The notes below the pieces were generated by a model. It did not search any database. It saw only the letters and a program-made list of their open reading frames with translations, and was not told the DNA's origin. Source: SOJZ01 sp964556565 (GTDB lineage Archaea; Thermoproteota; Bathyarchaeia; Bathyarchaeales; Bathyarchaeaceae). Taken from it: DNA of 15,443 bases. A program made the position numbers and the translations under genes. Positions 8,767 through 15,443 of this stretch are shown one piece after another. How positions within the stretch are numbered: position 1 is the stretch's first letter; each line of letters begins with the position of its first letter. The stretch is from positions 1 to 15,443 of the forward strand of contig CAZKWF010000035.1 of assembly GCA_964556565.1 (NCBI GenBank), in the 5' to 3' direction.

Positions 8767-9913
8767 TTATTTTCGTTTCCTGAACAGCATTGCATCCTCG
8801 TGGGCACATACAAATTCGAAACCTGTTTCCACAAGGGCTCTCGCTTCTTCCATGTCTTTTGCAACGGCTGAATGGAAATCGTCGCTCTCAAATTTAATGA
8901 GCTGCGTGTATATCAGCGTGTTCTGGATGTTTCTGTGCCCGAGCATTTTCATGACGTACAGGATGTCTTTGGTCTTGTGATATTCTGTAGTGGCTTTCCA
9001 GTGGCGTAGAGTGTGAAAGTGAATGTAGTTGAGCCTTGGGTTCTGCAGCTTTTGTGCGATCCGTTTTCTCAGCCTGCATAGATGGCTTGAGATGTCTCTG
9101 GACTTCATTTTTCCAAATACTCTTTCTGAGGTTTTGGGAAGGGCATAGAGCATCGCTGTGAGCTTGTTTGAGATTTTGAACATCCTTGGGTTGCCGCCTT
9201 TTTCAGGCGTGTTGAGAACTATTGTGTTGCGTTTCAGATCGATGTCGATCCATGTGAGCTTGCATGCCTCGCCTATTCTCATAGCGGTTTCTTTGACTAA
9301 TTGAAGGGTTGTGGCTAGTTTTTTGCCAGCTGAGGCTATTAAGGCGTCGATTTCGCTTTCTAATGGTATGAATGGTAGCTTTTTAACGGCTTTGTATTTT
9401 GGTGGGTTCCAGGGTATTGCATTCATAGAAGCGAAGTATGTGTATGCAGAGATGGCCATGAGTTTGCTCGTGTTTTCCCATGTTTCACGGTTAGCGATGA
9501 CATCCTTGACGCTTTCAGGATCGTACAAATTAGCTCCATATTTGACGAGCAGTTTAAGGTATTTCGGATAACTGAAGATCGTTGATTTGCTGTAGCCTTC
9601 TTTTTTGAGATGCCATGCGACCTCAAGGATTTTTCCTTTAATCTCCGTCTCTGATGGCTTTGTTGTGGCCCCCGCAGCCTTTTCCATTTGGGTTTTCTGG
9701 CTCAAGGTCCATACCTGGCCTATTCCGGGTCCTACTTTCCTCTCGACCTCAGCGCCTGTGACGCCCTTCCTGAGGCAGATCCTTGGAAAGCTGGCAGCTT
9801 CCGTGCCTCCGCTGCGGTGATCCCGCCCGGCGGTGGACGAAGAGAATTTGTTGCCTGCTTTATAATCGCGTGTAATAGGTTGCAAATATGTCCCAAATAG
9901 GTTAACATCGGTG
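8767..9913 (-). CDS. Tyrosine recombinase/integrase, catalytic C-terminal part
   Basis: This is a site-specific DNA recombinase of the tyrosine (phage integrase) family, which cuts and rejoins DNA through a tyrosine-phosphate intermediate. All catalytic residues are visible: Arg in TAMRIGEACKLTW, Lys in TPEKGGNPR, His and Arg in HFHTLRHWKAT, His in MLGHRNIQNT, and the nucleophilic Tyr in TLIYTQL (codon 8910-8908). A SAM-like core-binding domain (EIKGKILEVAWHLKKEGYS onwards) precedes them. The frame is open back to the N gap. The zinc-ribbon segment on the other side of the gap is almost certainly the N-terminus of the same gene in a shifted frame, because the gap length is arbitrary. The protein resembles integrases that I associate with Bathyarchaeia genomes. 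It looks intact and probably belongs to the island to its right. Confidence 0.93.
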
Positions 9914-9923
9914 NNNNNNNNNN
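9914..9923. other. Assembly gap (10 N) inside the integrase gene
   Basis: This is a scaffold gap of conventional size, so the true length is unknown. Unlike the gap in rpoA, I see no repeated sequence on its two sides. The zinc-ribbon frame upstream and the recombinase frame downstream disagree across the 10 N. A true gap whose length restores the frame would join them. Confidence 0.95.
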
Positions 9924-10205
9924 GCTCGTGGGTTTTGAGCCCTTTCTTGGGTTTGGGGGTGCGCGGTTGTTTTCGCTGAATCGTCTTCCGCAGTCTCGGC
10001 ATATATAACGTTGTAGGGGAATGGTTGAGGTTTCACTTTTCACGTAGCGTAATCCGTCTTTCCAGATTCGTTGCGAAGTACATTCGGGACACTTTGTAGG
10101 TGGCTGTGTGGGCCGCTTGGAATCGGCGGACTTCCCAGTGTTTTTTGAACCCGCTTTTTTGCCAGGTATGCTGTTAATAGTAGGCAGCACGGTGGAAGCA
10201 GCCAT
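9924..10205 (-). CDS. Integrase N-terminal zinc-ribbon part (same gene as the recombinase)
   Basis: This encodes 94 residues up to the gap. A basic, Ser/Thr/Pro-rich N-terminus is followed by a four-cysteine zinc ribbon: CPEC (C39, C42), a short strand with KDGLRY, then QRYICRDCGRRFS (C69, C72). Zinc ribbons of this form occur at the N-terminus of archaeal integrases and transposases and probably bind DNA. The fold sits just upstream of, and in the same direction as, the recombinase. With the gap between them, I read them as one protein of roughly 480 residues. The start is ATG at 10205 with only a weak SD. The alternative is a separate zinc-ribbon gene. The continuation of this frame past the gap (to 9732) does not look like real protein. 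Confidence 0.8.
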
Positions 10206-10251
10206 TACCTAAGGTCCTTCCTGTCTTCTATGACTCGGTTTTGCCACCGGT

Positions 10252-10494
10252 TTACTTGAAGAAGAAATCATCTCTGATGTTTTCGCTCACTTTCACATAT
10301 TTCCGAGATCGACAGAAACCTAGAATACGATTCAGCAATGGATCCTTTGCACTTTCGAATTCATTCTTAAACCCCAGTCTACCTACAGCCACACGAACTT
10401 CTACTCCGGTCGCACCGTATAGAATTTGATAGAAACCGCGTTTGTCCCCAGCATACTCCTCTAGAACTTCCCAATCTTCAACCAAATTGACCAA
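10252..10494 (-). CDS. Small protein of unknown function upstream of the integrase
   Basis: The product is 80 residues with no family that I recognise. It contains VEDWEVLEEY, a Gly/aromatic stretch (GFYQILYGATGVEVRVAVGR) and a Lys-rich end (SENIRDDFFFK), with no membrane segment or cysteine motif. The start is TTG at 10494, strongly supported by a perfect GGAGGTGA SD 6 nt upstream. The stop is 46 nt before the integrase start, in the same direction, so the two may be co-transcribed. A small accessory protein such as a recombination directionality factor is one possibility, but nothing in the sequence proves it. Confidence 0.65.
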   Translation of the reverse strand: MVNLVEDWEVLEEYAGDKRGFYQILYGATGVEVRVAVGRLGFKNEFESAKDPLLNRILGFCRSRKYVKVSENIRDDFFFK

Positions 10495-10500
10495 ACGGTC

Positions 10501-10508
10501 TCACCTCC
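10501..10508 (-). promoter_or_regulatory. Perfect Shine-Dalgarno for the 80-residue gene
   Basis: GGAGGTGA on the minus strand is the full complement of the archaeal 16S rRNA 3' tail and lies 6 nt before a TTG. It decides the start of an otherwise doubtful small gene. Confidence 0.75.
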
Positions 10509-10540
10509 AAACTATGTCACTTCAAAAGTTTAAGACCTTT

Positions 10541-10592
10541 CTGGCGCCAGCAAAGTACAGTATACTTTGAAGGGACTCACAAAGTACAGTAT
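10541..10592. promoter_or_regulatory. Operator-like repeats in the divergent control region
   Basis: The region between the minus-strand small gene and the plus-strand 255-residue gene holds a perfect 10-bp palindrome, CTGGCGCCAG (10541-10550). It also holds two copies of CAAAGTACAGTAT (10551-10563 and 10580-10592), 29 bp apart. The first copy extends into an inverted repeat, AAAGTA-CAGTA-TACTTT (10552-10568). Placement and symmetry suggest a binding site for a dimeric regulator controlling both directions. A CATATAC element at 10604-10610 may be a TATA box for the plus-strand gene. Confidence 0.5.
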
Positions 10593-10625
10593 CTGAAAAC
10601 GGACATATACGAAAAACAATGTAGG

Positions 10626-11393
10626 GTGCTCAAGTTGGGAATAAATCCAAAGTTATTTAAGACCTCAAAAAGGTGCTTCTATGAAAGCGCTATGTGTAGA
10701 ACTTGGATTGATGCTTATAAGAAATATAGTTGGACAGTAGACCTAACCAGATTCAAGGAATCAGCAAAATATCCTAATTACTTCAATCGTGTCATCACAC
10801 CGGTGGATGTTGTGGCGTTCGAGGATAAATTCAGAACAGTGATTGATGGTGCTGACTCATTCGAAGTTGCTGGTGAGGTTTGTTTCTGGAAGAACTATGG
10901 AAACTTTCAGTCCAGAAATCGAATAACTCAACAGTTATTACTGCATTTAGGGACCGCACGGAATTGGGATGTTTTCATCAGAGCTCTCAAAAAACTATCT
11001 TCTAACCCTTCATTAAGTAGTTTTGTAGCTTTTCGCAAAGCATGCAATCAGCCTAGAGGATTTGCTACCCCCATCACCTTCTTGGCTTTTTATAACCCAC
11101 TCAAATATCCGATGGTAGACAAACATATCGCTGATTGGTGGACTAGGAACAAGACCGTATATGGATATGGGACTTCACTCATTTTCTCCCAAAGAAGTGA
11201 CGGATGGATTCAAACCTATACAAGTTCGCAAAATAAACAGAATTGGAATGCGTACATTGCTTGGACAAGATTCTGTAGAGACTACGCAGAACTGGCGTCC
11301 AGGAGTTGTAGGTTGAATTGGCGTGCAAGGGATGTGGAAATGACTGTTTGGGAAGCCAAAAAGAAGGGTATTCACTTGAACGTATTACGATAA
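10626..11393 (+). CDS. Unknown protein, aromatic-rich, possible helix-hairpin-helix (HhH) glycosylase-like fold
   Basis: This is a 255-residue protein with no firm family. It is rich in Trp/Tyr/Phe and basic residues and has no signal peptide or membrane segment. The segment around residues 145-172 (FATPITFLAFYNPLKYPMVD, then KHIADWW) resembles the Pro...Asp helix-hairpin region of HhH-GPD-like proteins, where a conserved Asp follows a hydrophobic helix. The C-terminal WRARDVEMTVWEA is another motif-like stretch. This likeness is from memory and weak. The start given is GTG 10626 without a clear SD. If the TATA-like element at 10604-10610 is used, translation may begin slightly later, for example at TTG 10635. 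It is the only plus-strand gene, and it ends 15 bp from the convergent regulator gene. Confidence 0.75.
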   Translation: MLKLGINPKLFKTSKRCFYESAMCRTWIDAYKKYSWTVDLTRFKESAKYPNYFNRVITPVDVVAFEDKFRTVIDGADSFEVAGEVCFWKNYGNFQSRNRITQQLLLHLGTARNWDVFIRALKKLSSNPSLSSFVAFRKACNQPRGFATPITFLAFYNPLKYPMVDKHIADWWTRNKTVYGYGTSLIFSQRSDGWIQTYTSSQNKQNWNAYIAWTRFCRDYAELASRSCRLNWRARDVEMTVWEAKKKGIHLNVLR

Positions 11394-11407
11394 ACTCGTG
11401 GACACAT

Positions 11408-11794
11408 TCATTTAACTGAAAAGAAAGTGGCTAAGAGGGCTAGAGTCGTGGTTTTGTCGGCTTTTTGCAGGATGGTTTCGATGTCAATTTGGTTCAGCAC
11501 CAGAGCCAAGTAACCTTTTGTTGATAGTTGGTAGAGTGTTGCTTTGAAGCCTGCTTGAGTTTTTCTTATGCCAGCTTTTTCTAAGTAGCCTGTTTGGTCA
11601 AGAGCTCTTACTCTGCGGTTTACGTTAGTGTATTTTGTATGTTCTAGGTGCCTTAACTCTCTGATTTCTTTTGAAACCTCATAAATTGTCAGCGGACCTT
11701 TGAGGCCGAGGACATGGAAGATCTCATAATTAAGCCTGGCTTCTCGGCCTTTGAAGACTGAGATTCTTCCGTGTTTCCTTTTTTTCTTGTCCAC
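11408..11794 (-). CDS. Winged-helix DNA-binding regulator
   Basis: The product is 128 residues. After a basic N-terminus comes a winged helix-turn-helix: helix 1 at RLNYEIFHVLGLKG, helix 2 at TIYEVSKEIREL (36-47), and a recognition helix around YTNVNRRVRALDQTGYLEK (55-73). The wing is formed by GIRKTQAGFKATLYQLSTKG (75-94). This is the general layout of archaeal PadR/MarR-like regulators. The start is GTG at 11794 with only a weak upstream SD. A possible TATA element, CTTAAATAT, lies at 11947-11939, which would give a leader of about 120 nt. The gene is a plausible candidate to bind the repeats at 10541-10592 or to control the neighbouring helicase operon, but no direct evidence links them. 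Confidence 0.8.
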   Translation of the reverse strand: MDKKKRKHGRISVFKGREARLNYEIFHVLGLKGPLTIYEVSKEIRELRHLEHTKYTNVNRRVRALDQTGYLEKAGIRKTQAGFKATLYQLSTKGYLALVLNQIDIETILQKADKTTTLALLATFFSVK

Positions 11795-11967
11795 ACGTTA
11801 CTCGCACCGGTACAGCCCGTTAACGTAGTATGTGTGGGAGTGGCTATTCGCCTTTTTACACAGGTTCTTGTGTCGCGAAACCCTCGTGAAAATACAGCCT
11901 ATCATTCGATGACTGCTCGCAAAATTTTCTCTGAGACCATATTTAAGCAGAAAACAAGTTTCCATGT

Positions 11968-12000
11968 AAAAGACAGGGTGAACACCCCACTTCTCACCCT
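11968..12000 (-). terminator. Hairpin plus T-run after the helicase gene
   Basis: On the minus strand, AGGGTGA and TCACCCT (arms of 7 bp, 12-nt loop; 12000-11975) are followed by GTCTTTT. It lies about 70 nt after the helicase stop and could end that transcript. The rest of 11795-12068 shows no convincing gene, only the TATA-like CTTAAATAT mentioned for the regulator. Confidence 0.45.
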
Positions 12001-12068
12001 AGTTTTACGACGGCGATTCTTCAACAAAAAAGATTCTATGACAGGGCTTGTATGCACATTTCCATGCA

Positions 12069-15000
12069 TCAAGACTGAATCCAGCACCAGCATACCCTAG
12101 TAAGTCTTACTTCCTTCTCTTTCTCGGGTTTGGTAACAATCTCGTTTTCTTCTCTGAGGAGTAGTTCTCTTGCTTTTTCTATGAGCGTTCCTTGCCTTCT
12201 TGCTCGATGTAAAGCACTAACTACGCTTTGTCTACTGGCGACCTTTCTAAATGCGCTTGCTAGCTTCTCGCCATCATCACCAGATTTGGCAAGCTCATCG
12301 TAAATCTTCTTTATGATTGATGTTGCGCGTGGAGTGGTTCCTTCGATTGTTGCTTCTCTTCTCCTGCTAGCTTCGATTTCTGCTTTGAGCTTCTCCTTCA
12401 TTTCAATCATATGGTGGATAAGTAACTCGTACTTAATGCTATCACCGCGGTTGTGAGCCTCGCCCTTCAAGAGAGCATTGATGATCTCATTAGGTGCGGA
12501 CACGACTTTCCCTCTGCCGTAATATTTGAGTCTCCAATAGAACTCCTTTCCATCTGTAAATAGTATGAACAGTCCATCGCGTTTGCTTTGTTTGTATGCG
12601 CCTATTCCCTTGGGCAGTGATTTTAACCAGTCTAGTCCTTTTTCGCTCATTATTTTTGCGAGTGCGTCCATTGGGCTGTTTGTGAATTGTTCGAGTTCCT
12701 TTGTCATAATGTCGAGCAATGTTGGGTCGTTTTTGGCGATTGCTACTTGGAATCCGAAGTCTTTTGGTGCGGCTTCCTCTCCCAGGGTGGATGCGTCTAA
12801 GCCTATTGTGGATCTGATAGCTTCTAGACGGCTGTAGAGTTTCTGCATTAGCCCAATGAAATGTTCGAGGCTTGCGGGATCATTTGGATCCCCATTCTTC
12901 GGGAGCAGATTTGTGAGGTAGACTATCTCGTGTTGGGAAAGCATTCGATCTATTCTGCCTATTCTTTGTATGAGTACGACTGGGTTCCATGGGAAGTCGT
13001 AGTTTATTACGTATTGGGCATTTTGCAGATTTTGGCCTTCACTTAGGACATCTGTGCTGACGAGTATTCCTCCGGCTTTTTGAAAATCTCTTATTACGCT
13101 TGTCTTATTGCTGTGTTTGCCTTCATGGTCTTTGCATATTGTCCCGGTTGTGAGCAGGATGGGATGCTTGAATTTTTCGTCTTTTAGTCTATCGTGAAGG
13201 TATGTTGCGGTGGCGGTATATTGGGAGAATATGATGACTCCGTTGTTGGAGTCGAGTGGTATTTTTTTGGTTATGTCTGCAAGTCTGTCTTTGAATTGAT
13301 TGATTTTTTTGTCCTTGGTTGGAATAATGCCGATAAGTTTTTTGATTATTTTTCTGTCTTCATTGCAATTGGAGACGAAATCCTTAACTTCTTGGGGGGT
13401 TAGCTTTAATGAGTTGATCATTGCTGCATATTTTGGTTTTGAGAATAGTTCTTCGGGGTCTGGTATTCCTTCATCAAGGGTGAAGAGTGGATCTCCTTTT
13501 AGGGCTGGGGGAACGAAGTATCCTTTTTCTCGGGCGTATTTGGTTGCCTTTGCTATGTATTCATCAAGTGATGTGAGTGTTGCTCTGAATGCTTCGACAC
13601 TGCTTTCGAGTCTTTTGAATATGTTTATGATGATGATTATTTTGATAAGTTTTTTGAGGAATTCTCTGTTTTTTGCTTCTACTGCTTGAGATATTGGAGC
13701 GCCGTCGGGTAGTTTCATTTGGCCTGCTATTTTGTCGACGGAGAGGTCGTAGAAGGTGAAGTTCATTTTATCGAGCATTTCGTCGATTTCTTGGTAATCT
13801 ATGTTTGTTGTGTATTTGCAGCGTGGGTCTGAGTCTAAGACTCTTTTGGGAAAGTCCAGTTTTCCTTCTTTGTCTAGAGCTTTGGCTAGTTCTCTGGAGT
13901 GTCTCACTATGAAGCGTTCTAGGACGGGTTCCATTTCGATTTTTTGGTGTTGTAGCCATCGTTTTTGGTTGGCTGTGAAGTAGCCTTTGAGTGTTTGGCC
14001 TGTGAGGTCGTCTATGCTGTCTTCTTTTAGGTACAGGGATAGGAGGAAGTAGAGGTCCATGAGGCTGTTGTTGACTGGTGTTGCTGTGGCTAGTACCACT
14101 TGGGCGTTTTGTTTGATTATTAAGTCTCTTAGGGCGGCGTATCTGTTTGTTGATGGGCTGCGGTAATAGTGGGCTTCATCTACTATTATGAAGTCTCGGT
14201 CTGAAAATTCTTTGACAACTCTATCGGGGTTGCTTGAGAGTCTTTCGGATGACACGCGTTTTAGGTGAATGTTTGTTTTTTCCATTTCGTCGTCCCATGT
14301 CGTGTCGAGGATGCTTTTGGGGGCGATTAGGAGAATCTTTTTTCCGTCTTTTATGGCGTCTAGGGCTAGTCTCAGAGCTGTTCTTGTTTTTCCGAGTCCT
14401 GTTGCGTCTGCAATTAGGACGCCGTTGTGGGCTTGGAGTTTTGCTGAGGCGTCTCGGAATGAGAGAACTTGGTGTGCGTAGAGTGTTTTGAGTTTGAGGG
14501 TTTCCGGTGATACTTCGATGTTTGATTTGTAGGTCTCATATAGTGCTTTGGCGATGATTTCATATGGGCTTCGTGTCGTTACATAGTTCTTGAGAAATGA
14601 GAGAAATTCTTCTTTGAAATCTTGTGAGGTATTCCATTGCTCGAAGAACCACTCAATCAAATCTTTGACTACTTCTCTGTCTGTGTTCAACATGTTGAGT
14701 TCTCTATTAGAAACCAGCCCTCCATAGGTGAAGTTGCTTGATCCTATCGAGCCCACTCCATTCCTAACTTCTTCCAGGTTTGGATCAGCCCCGATGTATG
14801 CTTTTCCGTGAAAGAATCGTCCCTTCACAGTTCTTATCTGTCTTTGAGGATCTTCAAAATATTTGATGGCGTCTTGCAGAAGCCTAAAGTAGTCCCTATC
14901 ATCTTCCTTTTCTTCCAGTTCCCTAAGCACCTCTTCCTCCCACTTAATACTCTCAGTGGGTTCTCGGCCTAGAAGAAACAAAAGTGGCTTGCCTTTCAAG

Positions 15001-15131
15001 GCTTCCTTCAAAACACCATAACCACGAATATTAAAATATGCAGAAGCAATTGCTATTTCGCTTAGATCGTTGAATTCTTTGCTCAACGCTGAAGCGAGAG
15101 TTTCCTTGGAATTGTCAATTATCTTTGTCAT
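12069..15131 (-). CDS. PLD-nuclease / SNF2-type helicase fusion protein
   Basis: The product is 1020 residues. An N-terminal phospholipase D-like nuclease domain (about 20-170) carries the HxK motif FFHGKAYIG (H108, K110) and GSIGSSNFTYGGLVSNREL (127-145). An SNF2/superfamily 2 helicase follows: Walker A DATGLGKT (242-249), DEAH box IVDEAH (316-321), ATATP (348-352), motif V STDVLSEGQNLQ (692-703) and motif VI QRIGRIDR (722-729). All are intact. The PLD Asp usually found 5 residues after the Lys is offset (D116). The ATG at 15131 follows GGAGGGT by 7 nt and starts 15 nt after the upstream partial gene, forming an operon. Such fusions occur in restriction and phage-defence loci. The PLD domain would cut DNA and the motor would translocate. 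The tail, ending CWCWIQS, looks unusual. Confidence 0.93.
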   Translation of the reverse strand: MTKIIDNSKETLASALSKEFNDLSEIAIASAYFNIRGYGVLKEALKGKPLLFLLGREPTESIKWEEEVLRELEEKEDDRDYFRLLQDAIKYFEDPQRQIRTVKGRFFHGKAYIGADPNLEEVRNGVGSIGSSNFTYGGLVSNRELNMLNTDREVVKDLIEWFFEQWNTSQDFKEEFLSFLKNYVTTRSPYEIIAKALYETYKSNIEVSPETLKLKTLYAHQVLSFRDASAKLQAHNGVLIADATGLGKTRTALRLALDAIKDGKKILLIAPKSILDTTWDDEMEKTNIHLKRVSSERLSSNPDRVVKEFSDRDFIIVDEAHYYRSPSTNRYAALRDLIIKQNAQVVLATATPVNNSLMDLYFLLSLYLKEDSIDDLTGQTLKGYFTANQKRWLQHQKIEMEPVLERFIVRHSRELAKALDKEGKLDFPKRVLDSDPRCKYTTNIDYQEIDEMLDKMNFTFYDLSVDKIAGQMKLPDGAPISQAVEAKNREFLKKLIKIIIIINIFKRLESSVEAFRATLTSLDEYIAKATKYAREKGYFVPPALKGDPLFTLDEGIPDPEELFSKPKYAAMINSLKLTPQEVKDFVSNCNEDRKIIKKLIGIIPTKDKKINQFKDRLADITKKIPLDSNNGVIIFSQYTATATYLHDRLKDEKFKHPILLTTGTICKDHEGKHSNKTSVIRDFQKAGGILVSTDVLSEGQNLQNAQYVINYDFPWNPVVLIQRIGRIDRMLSQHEIVYLTNLLPKNGDPNDPASLEHFIGLMQKLYSRLEAIRSTIGLDASTLGEEAAPKDFGFQVAIAKNDPTLLDIMTKELEQFTNSPMDALAKIMSEKGLDWLKSLPKGIGAYKQSKRDGLFILFTDGKEFYWRLKYYGRGKVVSAPNEIINALLKGEAHNRGDSIKYELLIHHMIEMKEKLKAEIEASRRREATIEGTTPRATSIIKKIYDELAKSGDDGEKLASAFRKVASRQSVVSALHRARRQGTLIEKARELLLREENEIVTKPEKEKEVRLTRVCWCWIQS

Positions 15132-15146
15132 TGTCAGTACCCTCCG

Positions 15147-15443
15147 CTAGAGCTTTGCCTTTGTACTCTTCAGTTTGCGTGAAGTGTGTGCAGCCTTTAC
15201 TAGCCGATCTTCCACCGCTGCCAGAAACGCTCTATATAACTCCACACATGTTTTTTCAGGGTCCTCAAAGCCCATCGATCTGAGAACCATAATATCGAGA
15301 TTCCGTCTATCGGATTTTTTCATTTCCTCAGTGATGGGCAATGGTGCTCTTTCTAGGATCTTTTTAGACTCATCACTTTCCTCCACGTCTGCTATACTGA
15401 AGCACGGAAATTCGGAAAGATCTCCCGTAAGGAGCTGCAGAAC
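15147..15443 (-). CDS. C-terminal fragment, possible N6-adenine DNA methylase
   Basis: Ninety-eight codons are open to the right window edge, so this is only the end of a larger gene. The stretch SDRRNLDIMVLRSMGF (residues about 44-59 of the fragment) followed by VELYRAFLAAVEDRLVKA resembles the C-terminus of Eco57I-like N6-adenine DNA methylases, where an R(R)xLDxxVLxxLG motif precedes a helix ending in ERL. That similarity is recalled, not searched, and no catalytic motif lies inside the window. It ends 15 nt before the PLD-helicase gene in the same direction. The context, a methylase next to a nuclease-helicase, is typical of restriction-modification-like systems. A GTG at 15386 is an internal codon, not the start. 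Confidence 0.55.
   Translation of the reverse strand, partial: VLQLLTGDLSEFPCFSIADVEESDESKKILERAPLPITEEMKKSDRRNLDIMVLRSMGFEDPEKTCVELYRAFLAAVEDRLVKAAHTSRKLKSTKAKL

Noticed and set aside
11771..12100. Plus-strand frame of 109 codons over the intergenic region
   Set aside because: It overlaps both the regulator start and the helicase end, has no SD, and shows no protein-like composition. The minus-strand frame at 11902-12093 fails for similar reasons.
1..15443. CRISPR array, tRNA or rRNA genes
   Set aside because: I saw no regularly spaced repeats of CRISPR type, and no cloverleaf or rRNA-like stretch, including at the recombinase-rpoB junction where a tRNA attachment site might be expected.

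Overview
The window comes from an archaeon, most likely of the TACK group. A Bathyarchaeia- or Thaumarchaeota-like genome would fit. The evidence is an archaeal-type RNA polymerase operon with an unsplit RpoB, archaeal eL30 and two-KH NusA genes, TATA-like promoter elements, and a zinc-ribbon tyrosine recombinase of a type I associate, from memory, with Bathyarchaeia genomes. Two runs of exactly 10 N (2577-2586 and 9914-9923) show that this is a scaffolded, probably metagenomic, assembly.

Left half (138-8723, all minus strand): a conserved transcription/translation operon read in the order rpoB, rpoA (A' then A''), rpl30e, nusA, rps12. The genes are tightly coupled: there is 1 nt between rpoB and rpoA, a 4-nt overlap into rpl30e, an 8-nt overlap into nusA, and clear Shine-Dalgarno (SD) sequences inside the preceding genes. 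The break between A' and A'' falls exactly on an N gap whose two sides repeat the same 9 bp. Collapsing that repeat joins A' and A'' in frame as one RpoA of about 1271 residues, so the largest subunit is probably unsplit. rpoB probably starts at an internal TTG behind an SD. The preceding ~160 nt then form a leader with three hairpins. No rpoH lies upstream of rpoB and no rps7 follows rps12 within the window. The 137 bases beyond rps12 hold poly-T tracts and repeated G6-G7 modules.

Right half (8767-15443): an accessory island directly against the RNA polymerase promoter. It contains a zinc-ribbon tyrosine recombinase (split in two frames only by the second N gap), a small unknown gene with a perfect SD, a divergent control region with repeated palindromic boxes, an aromatic-rich unknown protein on the plus strand, a winged-helix regulator, and a two-gene operon at the right edge. 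That operon encodes a PLD-nuclease/SNF2-helicase fusion preceded by the C-terminal end of a gene that resembles the tail of N6-adenine DNA methylases. Together these look like an integrated element carrying a restriction- or defence-like module. The methylase assignment is inference from a short fragment.
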